64,000 nt of DNA. Source: Penicillium oxalicum (Eukaryota; Ascomycota; Eurotiomycetes; Eurotiales; Aspergillaceae). Below the pieces are notes generated by a model that saw only the letters and a program-made list of their open reading frames with translations, was not told the origin of the DNA and did no database searches. The stretch covers positions 1,488,001-1,552,000 of the forward strand of contig NC_064657.1 in assembly GCF_001723175.1 (NCBI RefSeq), in the 5' to 3' direction. Both the position numbers and the translations under genes were made by a program. Positions within the stretch are counted from its first letter, which is position 1; every line of letters begins with the position of its first letter. Positions 35,141 through 48,954 of this stretch are shown piece by piece.

Positions 35141-37348
35141 TTGTGCTTTGTGCCTATGCGGGTCGGGGACATTCGATATCTCGTCTGGTCGGTAGATGGA
35201 TTGTTTGACCTGTTTCCTTCTCTGACCGACGACCGGGTGCTTCGTGTGGGATAGTACTGTTCTTCTTCGACCAGGGGTACCTCCTAGTGCCTGTCTATGA
35301 CATTTCGGTGGTCCTCAGCTGGGAGCTGAAGAAGTTCTGGAAAGGAACCGCGTCTATTCAGTGAATGAGCCAATGACATAATACTTATTTCACGGGGCCT
35401 CGGGATGGATTGATTACTATTTTGGTCTTGCTTGGAGTATCCGCTATATGAGTGCTGTGTGACGGATCACTGTTTTCGTGCTTTGACAATCTTGATTACA
35501 AATACGTTAAGTTACGAAATTGATTTGACATACATTGGCGCTTGCTTGGGCATTCTTCATGCAATTCTCAAGATAATCAGACTGAGAATTTTCACCAGCG
35601 ATGGAAATTCCCACCTACTAACAAAGACTTCTCCCTTTTTACCCGGACCGGACATTTCCATAACATTGATGCAAAGCATCCCCAAATATTTGAGCGAGAT
35701 ACCTCTCTAATCCTCTCATGGATCCATGTCATGCTTCCCAAAACCCCCCGGTTTGTCTTGTTTCCTCTCCACTGCCCACCAAATGCACCCGAAGAAACCA
35801 AAAGTTTTAACCAAAATGCAACACATATACAATCCCAATCAACCCAACCCTGCCAATACCAACAAAATCTCAAATCCACCTACCGCCCTGGCGACCTATC
35901 CTTCACCCCCAATCCTACCCCAGCCTAACCACACTAATCACACCAGCAGCCCTCCTCATGTTGCAATATCCAGAGAGAATCCCAGATCCCCACGAATCAA
36001 TGCAATGAAATTGATAATCCATTCGGCAGTGCAAGATCCCGATTGCATCCTCGTATAGGTCGCTCAGTCGCTTTTGTTATGTCCCTTGATCCAGTGAAGA
36101 TAGAGACTAGTTGCAGTTACTCCCACCAACATGGGATCTACCCAAGTTGTCTTCTCGGTTGGCGTGCTTCGACGCTTCTCACACGTCCTCCCGGAGAAGG
36201 GGAGCAAAACAGGAAAAGAACAGCAGCGTGATAGTGTTTGCTGCAATAGAACACCCGGAATCTCCAGTGAGATGGTCACTGATTCCATGAAAGTCCGAAT
36301 GCGCTGAGGGAGAGGGGATTCCAACACTAGAGGAGTCTTGTCCGTTGGGTGGACATGGGAACTTTCGCAGAGAGAGAAAGAGGGGGGGGGAGGGAGAGGG
36401 GAAAATGAATGCGAGAGCAAGGTATTTTGATGAGAGACATACATGTACAGAATAACAATTTTTTGTGTCGCAGTACGAAGCTTCTCTTTTTATTTCACCG
36501 GCGTCTGGACCAAGGGGTCATTTTCGCGTCAGGGACAGCGAATCTGATCTGGCCGTGTTGCGTACGGGTCGAATTCAAGGTGTACACTCGTAGAGAGGCG
36601 GGGGTCTATCCTAAACGTGGACCATTGTTAATGGAGAGACGGTCCAATACGCCACACACACGAGCATGATATGGGGGACAACGGTCCCGGAATTGTCGAG
36701 GGGTCGGAGAAATACACCTTGGCGAGGAAGTAGGGAGAGAGAACGAAGGTTGGAGGTTATCACGATGCAAAGGGGAGAGAGAATGCGCACTGATATAGTC
36801 TAGGTCCAGTCTACGTAGGAAATCTCCCGAAGGAATCTCCCGTTAAGGATTGGAAATCACCGCCTAGCAAACGTCAAGGTGAGGGAAATTACCTTTTGAA
36901 TGATTGGGATCATTGTACCTGGCCCCGGTATACACATGTCTGGTCAGAATTGAAAGCAAACTGAATTTTTAGATTGATCCGGGAATGATAGCCCTATATC
37001 TCACCCTCCGTCGCAAACGCCGAGTCCCGTCTTGTCTTTCCAAACGCCTGAAACCAAAGCGTAGCCAACAGGCATAATGGTAATCGCCGAGCAAACCCGA
37101 ACAATGAAATCGTCATAACGTGGCAATCACATCCCACGGCAGTATCCTCCCAGAAACATAATTCATCATTCGAAATGTCATGAGCAAATCAGTCGTGAGA
37201 AAAAGAGAAAAACAAAACAAAAGAAAATACCTCGAAATGTATACCAGTTCTGGGTTGCGCGAGGCACCCTTTTCCGCGCAGAGAAAATTCAACGGGCCAT
37301 CGGAGAGCGAAACGGAAGCAACAAAATGGAGATCAAATAGAGCGACCT
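35141..37348. other. Intergenic region
   Basis: No supported gene in 2.2 kb. Only short frames are present, and a purine-rich tract at about 36,360-36,420. Confidence 0.5.
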
Positions 37349-38253
37349 TTATGCGGTATCTCGACGGGGTCTCCAACGGCGCAGACTGATCTTCCTCTTC
37401 AAATTGGAGAGGTAGTTGGGATGTGGCTGATTGTAAAATGGATCATCTTTGAAATCTTCGTCGGTGAATTTCTGCCAGAGTTGAGGTGAGCAAGTGACTG
37501 AGAGGAGCGGAGAGGGCAAAATGTATAGAGTGTACACACCTTGCCGGGAGTGCGCATGAACAGCCCATACTCGTCCATCATGTTGGACCCTTCCTCGTAC
37601 TGGTACGTCTGTCCTTCTCGATCGGTCGTACCGGGGGGATAGAATGCCACCCCATCCAAGGGGCGGTGACTCTGGATGGTGTCGATGATCTTGTCGCGAG
37701 GCGTTGCCCGCAGCGCTTCCTCGATGGAATCCTTCACAGCCTCGATGGGGCTATTCTTGCTGACGCGGTTCCGATCCGGGGATGCGGCATCAAAAGGACC
37801 TTCGTGGTGATAGGCGTAGAAGGAGGCATCATCCAGTCGATCGATCAGATCCGGCTGCACATATTGAGAGGTATAGGGCGGCCGGACGTGCGGGCGACGC
37901 CGGCGACCGCTTATTGAGGGCTCGTGATGGGAGTCTTCACGGTGTGAGGAGTGTCCTCGATACGTCTTCTCTCGGGAACGGCTCGTCGGGTATACCGACT
38001 GGTGCTCAGACGACTGGGACCACCATGAGGCCTCGGTTCCAAAACCGGACCCCTTGGCGTAGGACTCCGATGACGAGGGTCGCTGTGGATAGTGGGAAGA
38101 GTACGCCGGGGGCGCTTCTGCCATGTGACTGGCGTACGGGTTGTTGGTGCCAACCGACGAATAAGTTGACCGCCGTTCCCGGCCGCTCTGGCGGTTCAAG
38201 GGATGATGCGGATGATGGCGCGAGACCATCGGACTATACTCGATGCCTGGCAT
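37349..38253 (-). CDS. pal1: Pal1-family cell morphology protein
   Basis: Two exons on the minus strand, 38253-37540 and 37471-37349, give 278 residues; the intron has a GTGTGT donor and CAG acceptor, phase 0. The N-terminal half is disordered and His/Ser/Tyr-rich. The Pal1 core is in the second half: RDKIIDTIQSHRPLDGVAFY, then DREGQTYQYEEGSNMM, and after the splice FTDEDFKDDPFYNQP. Pal1 is a membrane-associated protein needed for cylindrical shape in fission yeast and is tied to endocytic sites. The start at 38253 (MPGIEYSPM) is the most likely; the frame stays open upstream, so an N-terminal extension or extra exon is possible. Confidence 0.87.
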
Positions 38254-41200
38254 AGTCTCGACTGCGATGAAGAAGTCTTCAGTCGGCAGATGGTAGGCCG
38301 ATGATAGGTTTGATGAGTGTGAGAGCCGCACAAGTGAACAGTCCGGTCGTATAGGACGTGTCTTCAAGAGTATCACACTCGTGCGCTAGGATGTAGATAT
38401 ACTTTGGATGGGAATGTCAGCGGCGAAAGAGGCGGGGCTGACGGTGACAGCTGAGACAGGCCTATACATCCACACTCACACTTTTGCTGTTGCAGAGGCT
38501 GATGTCCGATCCTCAGTATAAGGAGACGTTGAAAAGGGAGAAGAAAAGACCTGAACTGGATATCCCGTGGGAAATGGAAGAGAGCAAAAGGCTCCAAAAA
38601 ATGAAGAAGAGATCAAAAAAAAAAAGGAATTCAAGGGACTTCTCCATTGATTAAAGCTTAAAGCTTCGGCGGACAGCGCATGTACATCTACTACGTGAGG
38701 CTCGAGCCCCATCGTGTTCCGATCCTCTGCCCTCGGAACGAGACCAGCTGGACCGCCGCCCATGACAGGGCGGAAGAAGCGGGAGGGTGACGTGAGTGAC
38801 TTGCGTGTGTTCACCCACTCGAACGATCAGTCTGGTACGGTGGCCATGTCACTTCCGAATGCTCCTCACAAATGAGCGAACGCATCGGAGGGAGTCCCTG
38901 CAGTCGTCATTCAACCTTCGACGGTGGGGCCGCTGTCTTATCGATAAGACGTGCAGCCCACCCCCCACCTGACACGATCACGGGACTGTCCTCGTCGTTC
39001 TTATCGCTTGGCCCATCGTGGTCAAGTTGCTTCAACCCGCCCCCACTCGGCCCCCCCGGAGCCTGGGTGAAGGGTGCAGTCTCATCTTGAGAGGGCCCAA
39101 GTGGATGACGGATGACGATCTCCATCAGTGATATCATTCGGGGGCAAACTCGGCAGCCCAGCAGTCCCCACTAGGAGATGGAACATCCACGGATGGATGA
39201 GAAGGGGGGGGGATGAGGTCTGGAAGCTGCAATGAGGTACTGGGCTCCTGAGATTCGAGCTCCGCGACCGACGTAGTTGGTGGACACTCCGTCGTTCCTG
39301 ATGTGTGGTCCAAGCCACCCCTCGGTGAGCCTGTGCTTCGGCCGGGGGAATCATGAACGGCGCCCTCACGTCAGCAGCTGCTGTGCTTCGCGACGCAGAT
39401 CTGAGGCCCGGGAGGAAGAATCCACAGTGGTCTGGTCGCGTGCAAATGGATCCCGGTGACACACTCCCCACGACACTCGAGTCTAAATCAATGACGCTCG
39501 AGCCCTTTATCAGCGAGGACTGGACGCTTGGGCCGGGCTTGTCCTTCGTATTTGATGTGGGAGGCATCTAGGTCTCCGGTAGTACGTGGAGAGAGGATTG
39601 CATCGTATATCCGTGGGGACCTACTGCAACTGGGCTGACATCGAACATTAGGTGGAGGTTCCCTCAATTAGGGTCCGTTCTCTGGACGGATACTCTCACA
39701 GCCGTGTCTACCATTTGTATTCAGCCTTATGGTCAATCAAAAAGTGTATATTCACGTCGGCCACACGGAAAATCACGATGGCCCTGTCTTAATAACCAAG
39801 GAGGTAGCTAGTCTCTAAAACGAACACCTCTTCCACGCTTCCCCTCCAAGCAGATCACGGCAAGGATGCATTACCTAGTACATGGAGCTCGTAGATTTGA
39901 GGTCCGTCGCAAGGGGATCATGCTTCTATACCGACCATGAAAATCAGTGAAAACTTTAATGCGAGCATTCGGCAGGAACCCTAAGGGAGGTACTGAGATC
40001 AGGGCTCGGAGATCTGGAACAGCGCTCGAATATACCTTCAGCTGCTCAGGTCCACCCGGGCTGGACCGGTAAACTACCTCCACCGGGCCTAGTTGGCAAC
40101 ATAAACACCTGCAAGTTCGAGGTGGGAAATTCACATTGGATCAGGAACATTCCGGGTCGCGCCCAGCACCGATCGGTAATATGCACACTCTATGCAATGG
40201 ATGGAACATACTGCCGTAGACAAATGTGAGCTCTTCATGAAGACGGTGCTAAAGGGGTCTACATTGAACCAGTTCCCGAGTGTATGAAATGACAGAGACA
40301 GAGCGCTAGGTAGGTATGATACGGTCCCTCTCCAAGGAACGCAAGAACCAAGGCCGTCTTACTAGAGTACTACCTAATCCAGCAGTAGATGGTGCTACCG
40401 ACATGATCATCTCAACACCGTGCTCCTAGGGTTCTACCCTCGGGCCTCGTACGGGCCCGATTGCCTGAGACATTCATGCGAGGAAGATTCGCAATTGAAA
40501 ACGTAACATAAAATTCACCGCCCACTGATAGAGGAAAAGACTCGCTTCATCAATGACGGTCTCTGGCTCGGTCAGAAGAATATGGAGGGCGGGAGGGCTC
40601 GACCCAATTGATCTGCAAGGGTGAGCGACCTTCATCTCCAGTCCGCTTGATGAGAGGCGCCAAGGTGTTGGAGACGACTCCATGAGTGCACACCCAGAGA
40701 TATGAGCACCGTCTCTGACATCAAATTCACCAATACAACCCGAATCCTGATGAGACATGCTTCCGGTTGCCTGCGAAATAGGAACTCTTAGTTTGGCGTG
40801 CATTACACAAAGTCAATCCAGCTCTACCATCCTGTTCCTATCCTGAGAGCACGGCTGACCAAGGCCGAGTGGAGAGTGCCCGCAAGGGACTAGATTACGT
40901 TTGTTCTGACATTCTTGGGGTCAAGCTTGCTCACTCATCCTTGAATTTCCCTTCAATCAGAAGGCATCTTGAGGATCTAGACCGACTCGGGCCTCGATGA
41001 GTTGTCGGGTTACATTGGATCACCGCGGAAGACGTGTGGGGAGAGTGTTCACGTAGTTACATTCCGCGGACAGGTGCCAGAAAGGGGATTCTATTACGAC
41101 TACATTGGAGTATGATTCAAGTGGTAGAAGCTGAGGTAGTGCTGGTACAGCATTGTGATTACGCTGACCTGCAATTGTGCGGCCGCTAGGTCGAGTCGAG

Positions 41201-41582
41201 CCTGGATTTGCTGACTTGTGTGTGGCTCTTGAAACCACAGAAGAGAGACCCAAAGTGACTCGTCCTGATCAACGTGACACGATTGATCCGACTGACTCCT
41301 CAGCAGCAGCAGGTGATGACTTGCAGGGCTGGTGGTGATGCCTGCCCTGCGCAGAAACTTGTCTCCCCTTCCTCCTCAGATGCACATGCATCTGAAATTG
41401 CCCATAGCGCGATGGACGCATGATTGATTCACGATGGATCGTTGTAACTGGTGGCAGCCACGGCGATCGTCAGGGGCCCCCGCCCGAGTATCTGCCAAGC
41501 TCTTCTCCGCAACCCAAAACAAACCCAGAGGGCCAACCCGCGTCCATCACTCGTTCACCCCGATCGACGAGATCCTTGATTC
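38254..41582. other. 3.3 kb intergenic region
   Basis: No recognisable gene. Open frames near 38.9-39.6 kb lack motifs and appear on both strands over the same GC-rich DNA, which argues against coding. From 39.6 to 41.3 kb only short frames occur. Confidence 0.5.
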
Positions 41583-42722
41583 ATGTCGCTTGTGCAATAT
41601 TCGGACTACGAGTCAGACGCGGATCAGCCTGCAGCACCGCCAGCCAAGAGATCTCGTCGTGGATCCTCGTTAGCTGGGGCGACATCCAAACTTCCGCCCT
41701 TGCCCGCGGCCTTTCACGATCTGTATGCGTCGAGCACTCGTGTCAGCGTGAAGGATGATCCGAGTCTCCATGGGGGTCGTAAACGTGTGATCCCCCACGT
41801 CGAGGGCAACTGGCCAACTCATGTCTACTTGGAATGTACGCCGCCTTGCTCAGCCCCATTGTGCCCTATCTGGTTTGATTCTTCCGAGGGTGCCTTGTAT
41901 CTGACGATCGCTGGTCAGGGTACCCTTGCAGGAACGAGCTCGGCTGGCTTGAGGACCTCATAGGTCGTGTCCAGAAGCCGGAAGACTCACCTCACGAACA
42001 AGAGGCCCACGCGTGCCACCTGCACAGTCTTCTACACAGTGAACTCGGCGCCCAGCTCCCATTGCACATTAGCTTGTCGCCCCCCGTGGTGCTGCGGACC
42101 GAGCAGCGTGCATCTTTCACCGAGGCACTGACCAACTCCATACGAGCTTCGCATGTACCACAGTGAGTTGAAAAAAGAAAACATTCGTCATTCAGCGTCT
42201 AAAACCTGCGTCAACACAGCCTAGAGTGGAAGGAGAGCCACTGTGGCACCGACACTTGCTAACATTGGTCAATCCAGATTCACGGTCATCCCAGATACTC
42301 TCAAGTGGGTGTCCAATCATGAACACACGCGCTGGTTCCTGGTCCTCCACGTTGCGAAACCTTCAGGGGACGAGCTGAACCGCATCTTGCACCTATCGAA
42401 TCGGACGCTGGTGGCTTTTGATCAGCCGCCACTCTATGCGCCGTCCCGGGGCCCTCTTCGCAAACGTGCAGAGGCACGGCACAACCGGAAGCAGAGATCT
42501 AGTGATTCCGGGCCGATTGAGGATTACTCGAATTGCTTCCACATCTCAATTGCCTGGAGCTTGACAGAACCAAGTGGGATTGAGAAAGAACGTCTCGCGA
42601 ACTTGGATCTGGGAGCTGTCAAGGACGTCAAGGTCAAATTTGATTGTGTGAAGATCAAGATAGGGAATTATGTTGAGAATGTCGAGCTTGCGACCGAGGT
42701 TCCAGGGTCTCCGTTGAGATGA
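41583..42722 (+). CDS. usb1: U6 snRNA phosphodiesterase USB1/Mpn1
   Basis: Three exons, 41583-41835, 41919-42162 and 42278-42722, give 313 residues with phase kept. The acceptor at 41918 was chosen because the nearer AG at 41930 would create a stop. The N-terminus (MSLVQYSDYESD) and basic Lys-Arg-Ser-Arg-Arg stretch are typical. Two HxS motifs of the 2H phosphoesterase superfamily are present: LHISLSPP in exon 2 and FHISIAWSL in exon 3. NHEHTRWFLVL is also a family block. USB1 trims the oligo-U tail of U6 snRNA to a cyclic-phosphate end, stabilising U6 for splicing. It acts in the nucleus. Intact. Confidence 0.93.
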
Positions 42723-43205
42723 ACATCTCTCTTTCAGTTCATCTACTGCTGCTGCAATAGCTCTATGCTATGCTTCTTGTTTCCTCGGGTAAAACATCGC
42801 GGTGGGATATAGATGGCACCCTTGGGATGTTTGGGAGCATGTACCTTCAGACCCAATATTCGATACCTGTTGTAGGACCTTACTCGCCATCATTTGCAGC
42901 CATACTTCACGTCCCAGAGTCTCTTTGAGCTCTACATGTAGTATCGGTCCATGCTTTTCCCTTCTCATAGACACAGAATAAGACTGCTGCACTTTCAGAG
43001 TGATGCAGCAACACCCACAAACCGTTCAGACTTGACGGACGTCTACCTTGAGAGCTTCAAATAAGAAATTGCCAACAGCACGGTCTGCAGCGCCGCGGGA
43101 AATATTCTTACGTAACGATGTCGCGAGGGCGCGGGACGGCGGAGATCTGCCATCCACGCGTCTTCAACCACATTAGCATCTCAAAGCAAAACATTGTCAC
43201 CAGCG
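42723..43205. other. Short intergenic region
   Basis: 3' end of usb1 and promoter of the next gene. Nothing else seen. Confidence 0.6.
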
Positions 43206-43821
43206 ATGAGGATTACCACTGTCACTCTCGTAAGAAGCTCTGCACCATCATCTCCGATCTTGCTATTCTCAGCTAAATTGCTTGCCCTAGGAAGATCTCC
43301 AAAACTTCCAAGCAACGCATTTTCACGGTCCCCATCAACCTCTCCAGCCTCCTGCTCCATCAGCAGAACCCGCCGCCGCGGACCCTCCCTCCATCGATGA
43401 AGATGATCTCGGCTACTATCCTGATGGGGTTAAGCGAACCTTGACCGACGAGCAAATCCGCATCTTCAGACACAGCGAGATACATGCTTTACTGCGCAAG
43501 AGGCAGTTGGAGCAAGACGAGGCCGAGTATGAAGCCCGATCGCGCAAGCGATCGATCGATGAGGTGACAAGTTCGGTCATGGAAGAGCAACTTGAAGAAT
43601 CGTCAACTTCGCATGTCGAGAGAAGTAGTGTCCCACAGAGATCAGCTTTGGGCAGTGCAAGGCTTCAGAAGCGCGTCAATCCCGATATTCCGGATCAATC
43701 TGCCAAGCCGCTTGACTATGAGGATGAGGCCGAGCAACAGACTCTGACCCAGGCTTCGCGCTCAACCAAACCACCACCACCATCCTTCTCGGGTCGGAGA
43801 ATCATTTCGTACGATGATTGA
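43206..43821 (+). CDS. DUF3807-type conserved fungal protein
   Basis: Two exons, a tiny first exon 43206-43229 (8 codons, MRITTVTL) and 43291-43821, joined by a 61-nt intron (GTAAGA to CTAG) in phase 0, give 184 residues. The start of exon 2 (LQNFQATHFHGPHQP) and the block DDLGYYPDGVKRTLTDEQIRIF match, from memory, a conserved fungal family of unknown function (DUF3807). The rest is charged, with a helical stretch (HALLRKRQLEQDEAEYEARS) and a disordered C-terminus. No signal peptide or membrane segment. A longer upstream ATG (43118) reads in the wrong phase for exon 2 and was not used. Confidence 0.78.
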
Positions 43822-44729
43822 GTTGATGGTGAAGAACTGAAAAAAACCTCTCAATTTCAACCTGCTGCGCTATGCCGTGATGAAGGTCATCGGCGTACGG
43901 GAATCCTCACTGCGATGACCTAGATGAGACATTTCTCGACAGTCCCTTGAGAGAAGACGTCTCATCGTCTCAATACCTGGGTAAGTTTCAACTTTCTTAT
44001 GCTTCTTACTGTCTCTCCGCGTTCTCCTGAAATGATGAAAGAAACCCAAGTCATCCTTAGTCGGAAGACCATACCATTGTAGCTGATGTGTAAGGCTTTG
44101 ACGACCTTAATCTTCTCTCTGAAAAAAGTGGAAAATGAACAAGTTACCTGTTTTGATTTGATGAAGCGTTTGAATTCAAGTTGAAACAAATCGCTAACAT
44201 CGCGTCAGGCCAACCTTTTTTCCGGATTCACTCACGGAGTAAGCACGAACCCCAGTCTGTGGCATGTGTATGTGGCCACTCTCACCTGGAATCCGCTCTG
44301 AGCTCGACAGACCCGAGCATCTCTGTGCCGAAACCACACTTCCTCCTGCTCTACAGTATTGGGAGTTGCACGCGCCTAGGACATTGCTTTTGCAGGGCTC
44401 TTCTGAAACCGATACCTCGCCCAGCAATGACCTGGCGTCCCAAATTATATCTCCATCCTACTGATGCCATCAGAATGAAGATGTTATGGGCCGAGCGGAG
44501 CTATTTTGAAGAAGATCGTGTATCGTGCAAGAGCCAGATTTAATCCTGGAAAGGGACGACGCAACATGCTCTAAGGCGCGATACAAGTGAGAAGTGGCGC
44601 AAAGTTAAAAAAGATTGATTATTCGAATAAGACTATTAATCAAAACCCAACCAATGACTCCGGTCTCGATGCTTTTTCCCACCCATGCTGAAAAATGCAC
44701 AACAGTAATTCACCTTGACCCAAGTACGA
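43822..44729. other. Intergenic region between convergent genes
   Basis: 3' ends of the DUF3807-type gene and the permease gene face each other. No further gene seen. Confidence 0.6.
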
Positions 44730-45879
44730 TCAGGCATTGTTAGCGCACGAGAAGCTCGCACTACTTGGATTCTCATGGATAGCCTTCCCCGAGACCCAAA
44801 GACCCATACCGCACTATCAAAATGGTCAGCCACACGGTTCCTCACGCTTCACGAAATTCCCCTTGGAAAAAAATTCCCCACTTACAATGACCAATCCAAT
44901 CCCAATCAGCACCACATTAATAATGGAAAATACCATCATTCGCGTGGATGACATCCATTGACCCTTGTGGATGTACAACCAGAACACGCCACCCAGGCAG
45001 TAACTGAACCATGATGCGAAGAGGGCAGTCTAAGAAAAAAAAAAAAAAGGAGACTCAGGTTAGAATACCACGTGAAAACTGAGATGGGAAAGTGATTTCA
45101 TGTCTTGTGTCCAGAAAAAAAAACGTACAATCAGACTGAGCAAGTTGCTAAAGACTGGAATTGCAGCGGAGATGATCCACGCGATAATCCAGAGGGCGGC
45201 GGCGATGCCCACCCACGAGCTGACGGCGATCCAGTCTCGCTTATGCATACGGTCCGTTCCAGCCAGCAGTCGCACGTAGACGTATTTGACAGCGACGTGG
45301 CCATTGATCACACCGGCGAGGATGATCTATATCCGAGTGGTTCGAAATGGCGTTAGCAAAACGATGTGACCCTTGAAAGACAAACAAGGAGAGAGAGCGA
45401 AAAGAAAAAAAAGAAAAGGGAAGATGTAGAAAACATACCGTAGGAAGAGCAATCCCATAACAAATCTTCGCCACCAATGGAGACGCCGAGCCCAATGCCG
45501 GAGATGTGACGCCGTCTCCGGCATAACGATAAATCACTAACGAAGCGATCATGTACAGACTGATATCAATACCCTGAAGCAGACAGAGAGATTTGGTAAA
45601 GTCGCGTGGATTCCTCAACTCCGCCATCAGTCCGAAATAAGCCGCGTGGCCGGAGAAGGCAAAGACAATGTTACACACGGCTGCGAAGCCATGGTACAAG
45701 TCTGTCTGAGCGACGGCGACGACTCCACTGCCGGGGTTTTCGATGCCGACGGCAACCATGCAGATGAAGACTGCGGCGATGATGCTGATGAAGGCTGGGG
45801 GAGATGGGAGTTAGAAAAGATAAGACTTTGGGGAGGGCGAGGGTCAAAAGGGTCAAAAAGGATGGGGGTTTGTAGTGCC

Positions 45880-45921
<42 letters not shown>

Positions 45922-46785
45922 ATCGGTGTCTATTCGACTTACAAACAAGAGACAGCCAAGACATCTTCTCCAGGGTCCGTGGTAGACAACAGAGGAAGGA
46001 GACGATCGTGCCGACAATGCCAAAGACAAGAGAACAGGTCCCGTGGCTGGTGATGGTGTTCATGGCAACGGTAAATGTTAACAGATGGCTGGACATGATG
46101 AAGATGAGAAATAGGATCTGGCAGATGCCCATGAATTCACGCCCGAATGAGCCGGCGAGCACCTCTCCGGCGTCTGCCATGTTCATAATATATGGATATT
46201 TGAGCTTCATCTGTCCGATCATGTATCCGGTCCATGTGGCGAGGAGGCCAAGAACGATGATGAGAATGATGGATCTGGTCTACGAGTTAGTTCGAAACAC
46301 AAGGCAGGGAAAGAAGTACGCTTTCAGGGAGGGATGGGGGAGGAAGTTCCAGGGATTCACATACGGCACCAGACCTAACGTTGCAACTGCAGCAGGGAGA
46401 GACAGGACGCCGAGGGAGACGGTTTCTGCAACCATGACTGGACAGCTCGTTAGCTTGTTTGATAATTTCCATCAAAGTGGAGATTCCTTCGTGGTAAAGA
46501 CATCACATACGCAAGCCGCATTGCCTAAAGACGGTGAATAGATTAGCAACGATGTCAAAACAGCGAAGAATCTCCTATCGAGCATGCCAGGACATACCAC
46601 CACTTCAAGACCTTGTACTTGACTTCGGCGCCTTCTTCATTGCCAAAAGCATCTTGCTGATATTCTGGAGCCCCGTTGATCTTGTTCTCGGGCTCGAATT
46701 CGACGGGATAGGATCCATCCGGCCGCCTCGTTGAGCCATTCTCCAAATCTGTGGACATGGCTGAATCGTTGACCGATGCACTCAT
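44730..46785 (-). CDS. AAAP-family amino acid transporter
   Basis: Eight exons on the minus strand: 46785-46598, 46524-46511, 46437-46365, 46274-45943, 45794-45439, 45326-45129, 45029-44886 and 44813-44730, giving 462 residues with every phase matching. Exon 2 is only 14 nt. The acidic cytosolic N-terminus is followed by WWQCGLLMVAETVSLGVLSL, the conserved first helix of fungal amino acid/auxin permease (Aa_trans) proteins, and about ten further hydrophobic segments. The last exon ends in SFSCANNA, a common tail in Aspergillus homologues. The family imports neutral or aromatic amino acids across the plasma or vacuolar membrane with protons; the substrate cannot be told from the sequence. Confidence 0.92.
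45883..45917. repeat. GA microsatellite inside a permease intron
   Basis: About 35 nt of perfect (GA)n within the intron at 45795-45942; on the coding strand it is a CT tract. Confidence 0.9.
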
Positions 46786-48954
46786 TGTGTCGTGTGCAAT
46801 ATGGTCGATCAAGGTCGTATATATTGATCACACAACCCACTGGAACGGGTATAGATGTTCGAACGCGCCACGCAATTGATACGCTTGAATCCAATCCAGC
46901 ACAAGCTGTCACGATGTACCGGTTATAGTTCAAGAGAAAGATTCAAGATCGGCCCGTGAAGAAGACAAAATGTATCCGCCAAACTCGATGCGCAAGCTTA
47001 GTGATCGTGTTTTGAAAAAAAAGAAAAAAAAATAGAAAAGGAAGAGATGACTAGAGAAATCCAGTAAAATACACAATCATCAAAGAGAAGAAACAAAAGA
47101 GAAAGAAATCTAGAGCCCGACTACGTTACCCTCCGATTTCCCAGCTCTTCGCTCTTCGCTCTCCGTTTTCCTCGGCCGTCAGCCACGAGGCCGATTCGGA
47201 GCAGATCCACAGCCACCGAAGGCTCTTCCCGCCAGTCTTTCGGCCCGTCTGCACGAATCACGGCCCGAAGACGTAATGGAATCCATCCACGAGGCACCAC
47301 AAAGCCGCCGTGGGAGTCCCTGAATAAGAAAACCGGGGAAACCCAGAGGGAAAAAAAATCAAACTTGGGTCGCCGATGCCGGCCTAGGAGAGTCAGTTCA
47401 TGAGAATTTTTTTTTTTTTGGTTTCCATTTTTGTGCTGCCATTGAGATTTGGGGATGTTCTGCGCCCGTGGACTCTCTGATATTAGGAGTTTGGGGGTGT
47501 GAGCGTGTGTCGTCTCTCCATTTTATCTATTCGTCCTCTCCTGATGTACTTATTGTACCGCGCTGACGTTTTGTAGTTCCATACTAGGAAGGTCACGCTA
47601 GTTCAAGGTCTGATCTAGATGTGCTAGACTATGACCTCTACAATCACCTATCTCCGTACGTGACGTCCTGTACTCGATCGATCGACACGACTGCTCTATA
47701 CTCTTGAACCAACAGACCCTTTCCTCCGCCATACTTCCTTTAGCCGCAATCGACAAATCGTCAATTCACTCCTTAATTACATTAAAAAAAACAAAGAAAA
47801 GACGAGAAAAAGACAACACAAAAAATATCTTTTCATCTACCCATTGCCTCCTCCAGCTTCCAGTTCTCCCGCCACGCCGACCTCCGTTCAAAATTTATGC
47901 GACGTTCCTCCGAAGCGGGCTGCAGTGGCCAATTCGGGCACGTCACCGATTTTCAATGTTTCCACCCATCACTCTCAACAGGGCTGATGGTTGTGGGAAC
48001 TTTGATTGGTTTGTGCAATGAAACCTTTCTGTTTTTTTTTTGGAACTAAATTAAACAACACAATATGATCATCCTGTTTCATCATAGCTACAGTATGTAT
48101 GTATGGTAGGGTTATGAAACATGAGGTATGGGACACATCTAAATAGATGAATTTGGCATGGAGATTTTAATGTGGGGCAAACCGCCTTCAGTAAGGGCAC
48201 TCCTCTCCGTGCCATTTACCTTGGGCGTGAAGAACAGTCAAAAGGGGACGTGTAGACCGGATACTTCCTTTGCTGAAAAATTTAGGTAGATCCTCGCCTT
48301 TTATGGACTAAGCGTTGGTGTCCCGTCTGCTTCCATCTCGCGCTCTTTCCCCTGGGCGTGCACATCAAGAGAGCAGAGCTCATAGGTAGGAGTACCGGAA
48401 GTGGACCAATATAGACGAGTATATTAGAGGAGAAGCTTCCATGAATCTTAACCACGTCCGGGTTCCACTTGACGGACCCTGATGGTCGATGAACGACTGG
48501 CATGCACGTCCACTCAGAATCAATACACTTATTAGACTCAACGAACGAGGTACCCTCCCAATTGAAAAAAAAATAACTCCCTCGCCTAAGAGAAGGAAGG
48601 GTGCATTGAATTCCACTCCCGTCGCTGCCAGATGGACCTTTCGCCCAGATCCTTAAACCCATAGAAAAAAAATACCCCTGCCCAAACGCCATGATGCTAT
48701 CGTACACCCCAATGCAGAACACCGAAAACGCAGATGCACATGCACACAGGCACGACTCGATCTGGGGGAGAAAATCATCGAAACAATCAGACAAGACCAA
48801 AAAAAAAGACCAAAAAAGCGAGTAAAAGCAGGATGGAGACGAATGACCCCCTTTTGCAGTTGGGAACCATTTTCGCCGCGTCCGAGCACGATAGACCCAA
48901 TGAGAAAGAAAAGACAAGAAAAAAGGACGGTAGCCTTGGGAGAAGCTGTAGATA
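46786..48954. other. Intergenic region
   Basis: Upstream region of the permease and downstream region of the SAS4-like gene. The open frame on the minus strand at 48282-48917 has no motif and is probably not coding. Nothing else seen. Confidence 0.5.

Noticed and set aside
38907..39571. Overlapping frames on both strands near 39 kb
   Set aside because: Open frames on both strands over the same GC-rich segment with no motif are typical of non-coding shadow frames.
48282..48917. 211-residue minus-strand frame downstream of the SAS4-like gene
   Set aside because: Cys/Phe/Ser-rich with no domain or start context; more likely 3' UTR or intergenic DNA.
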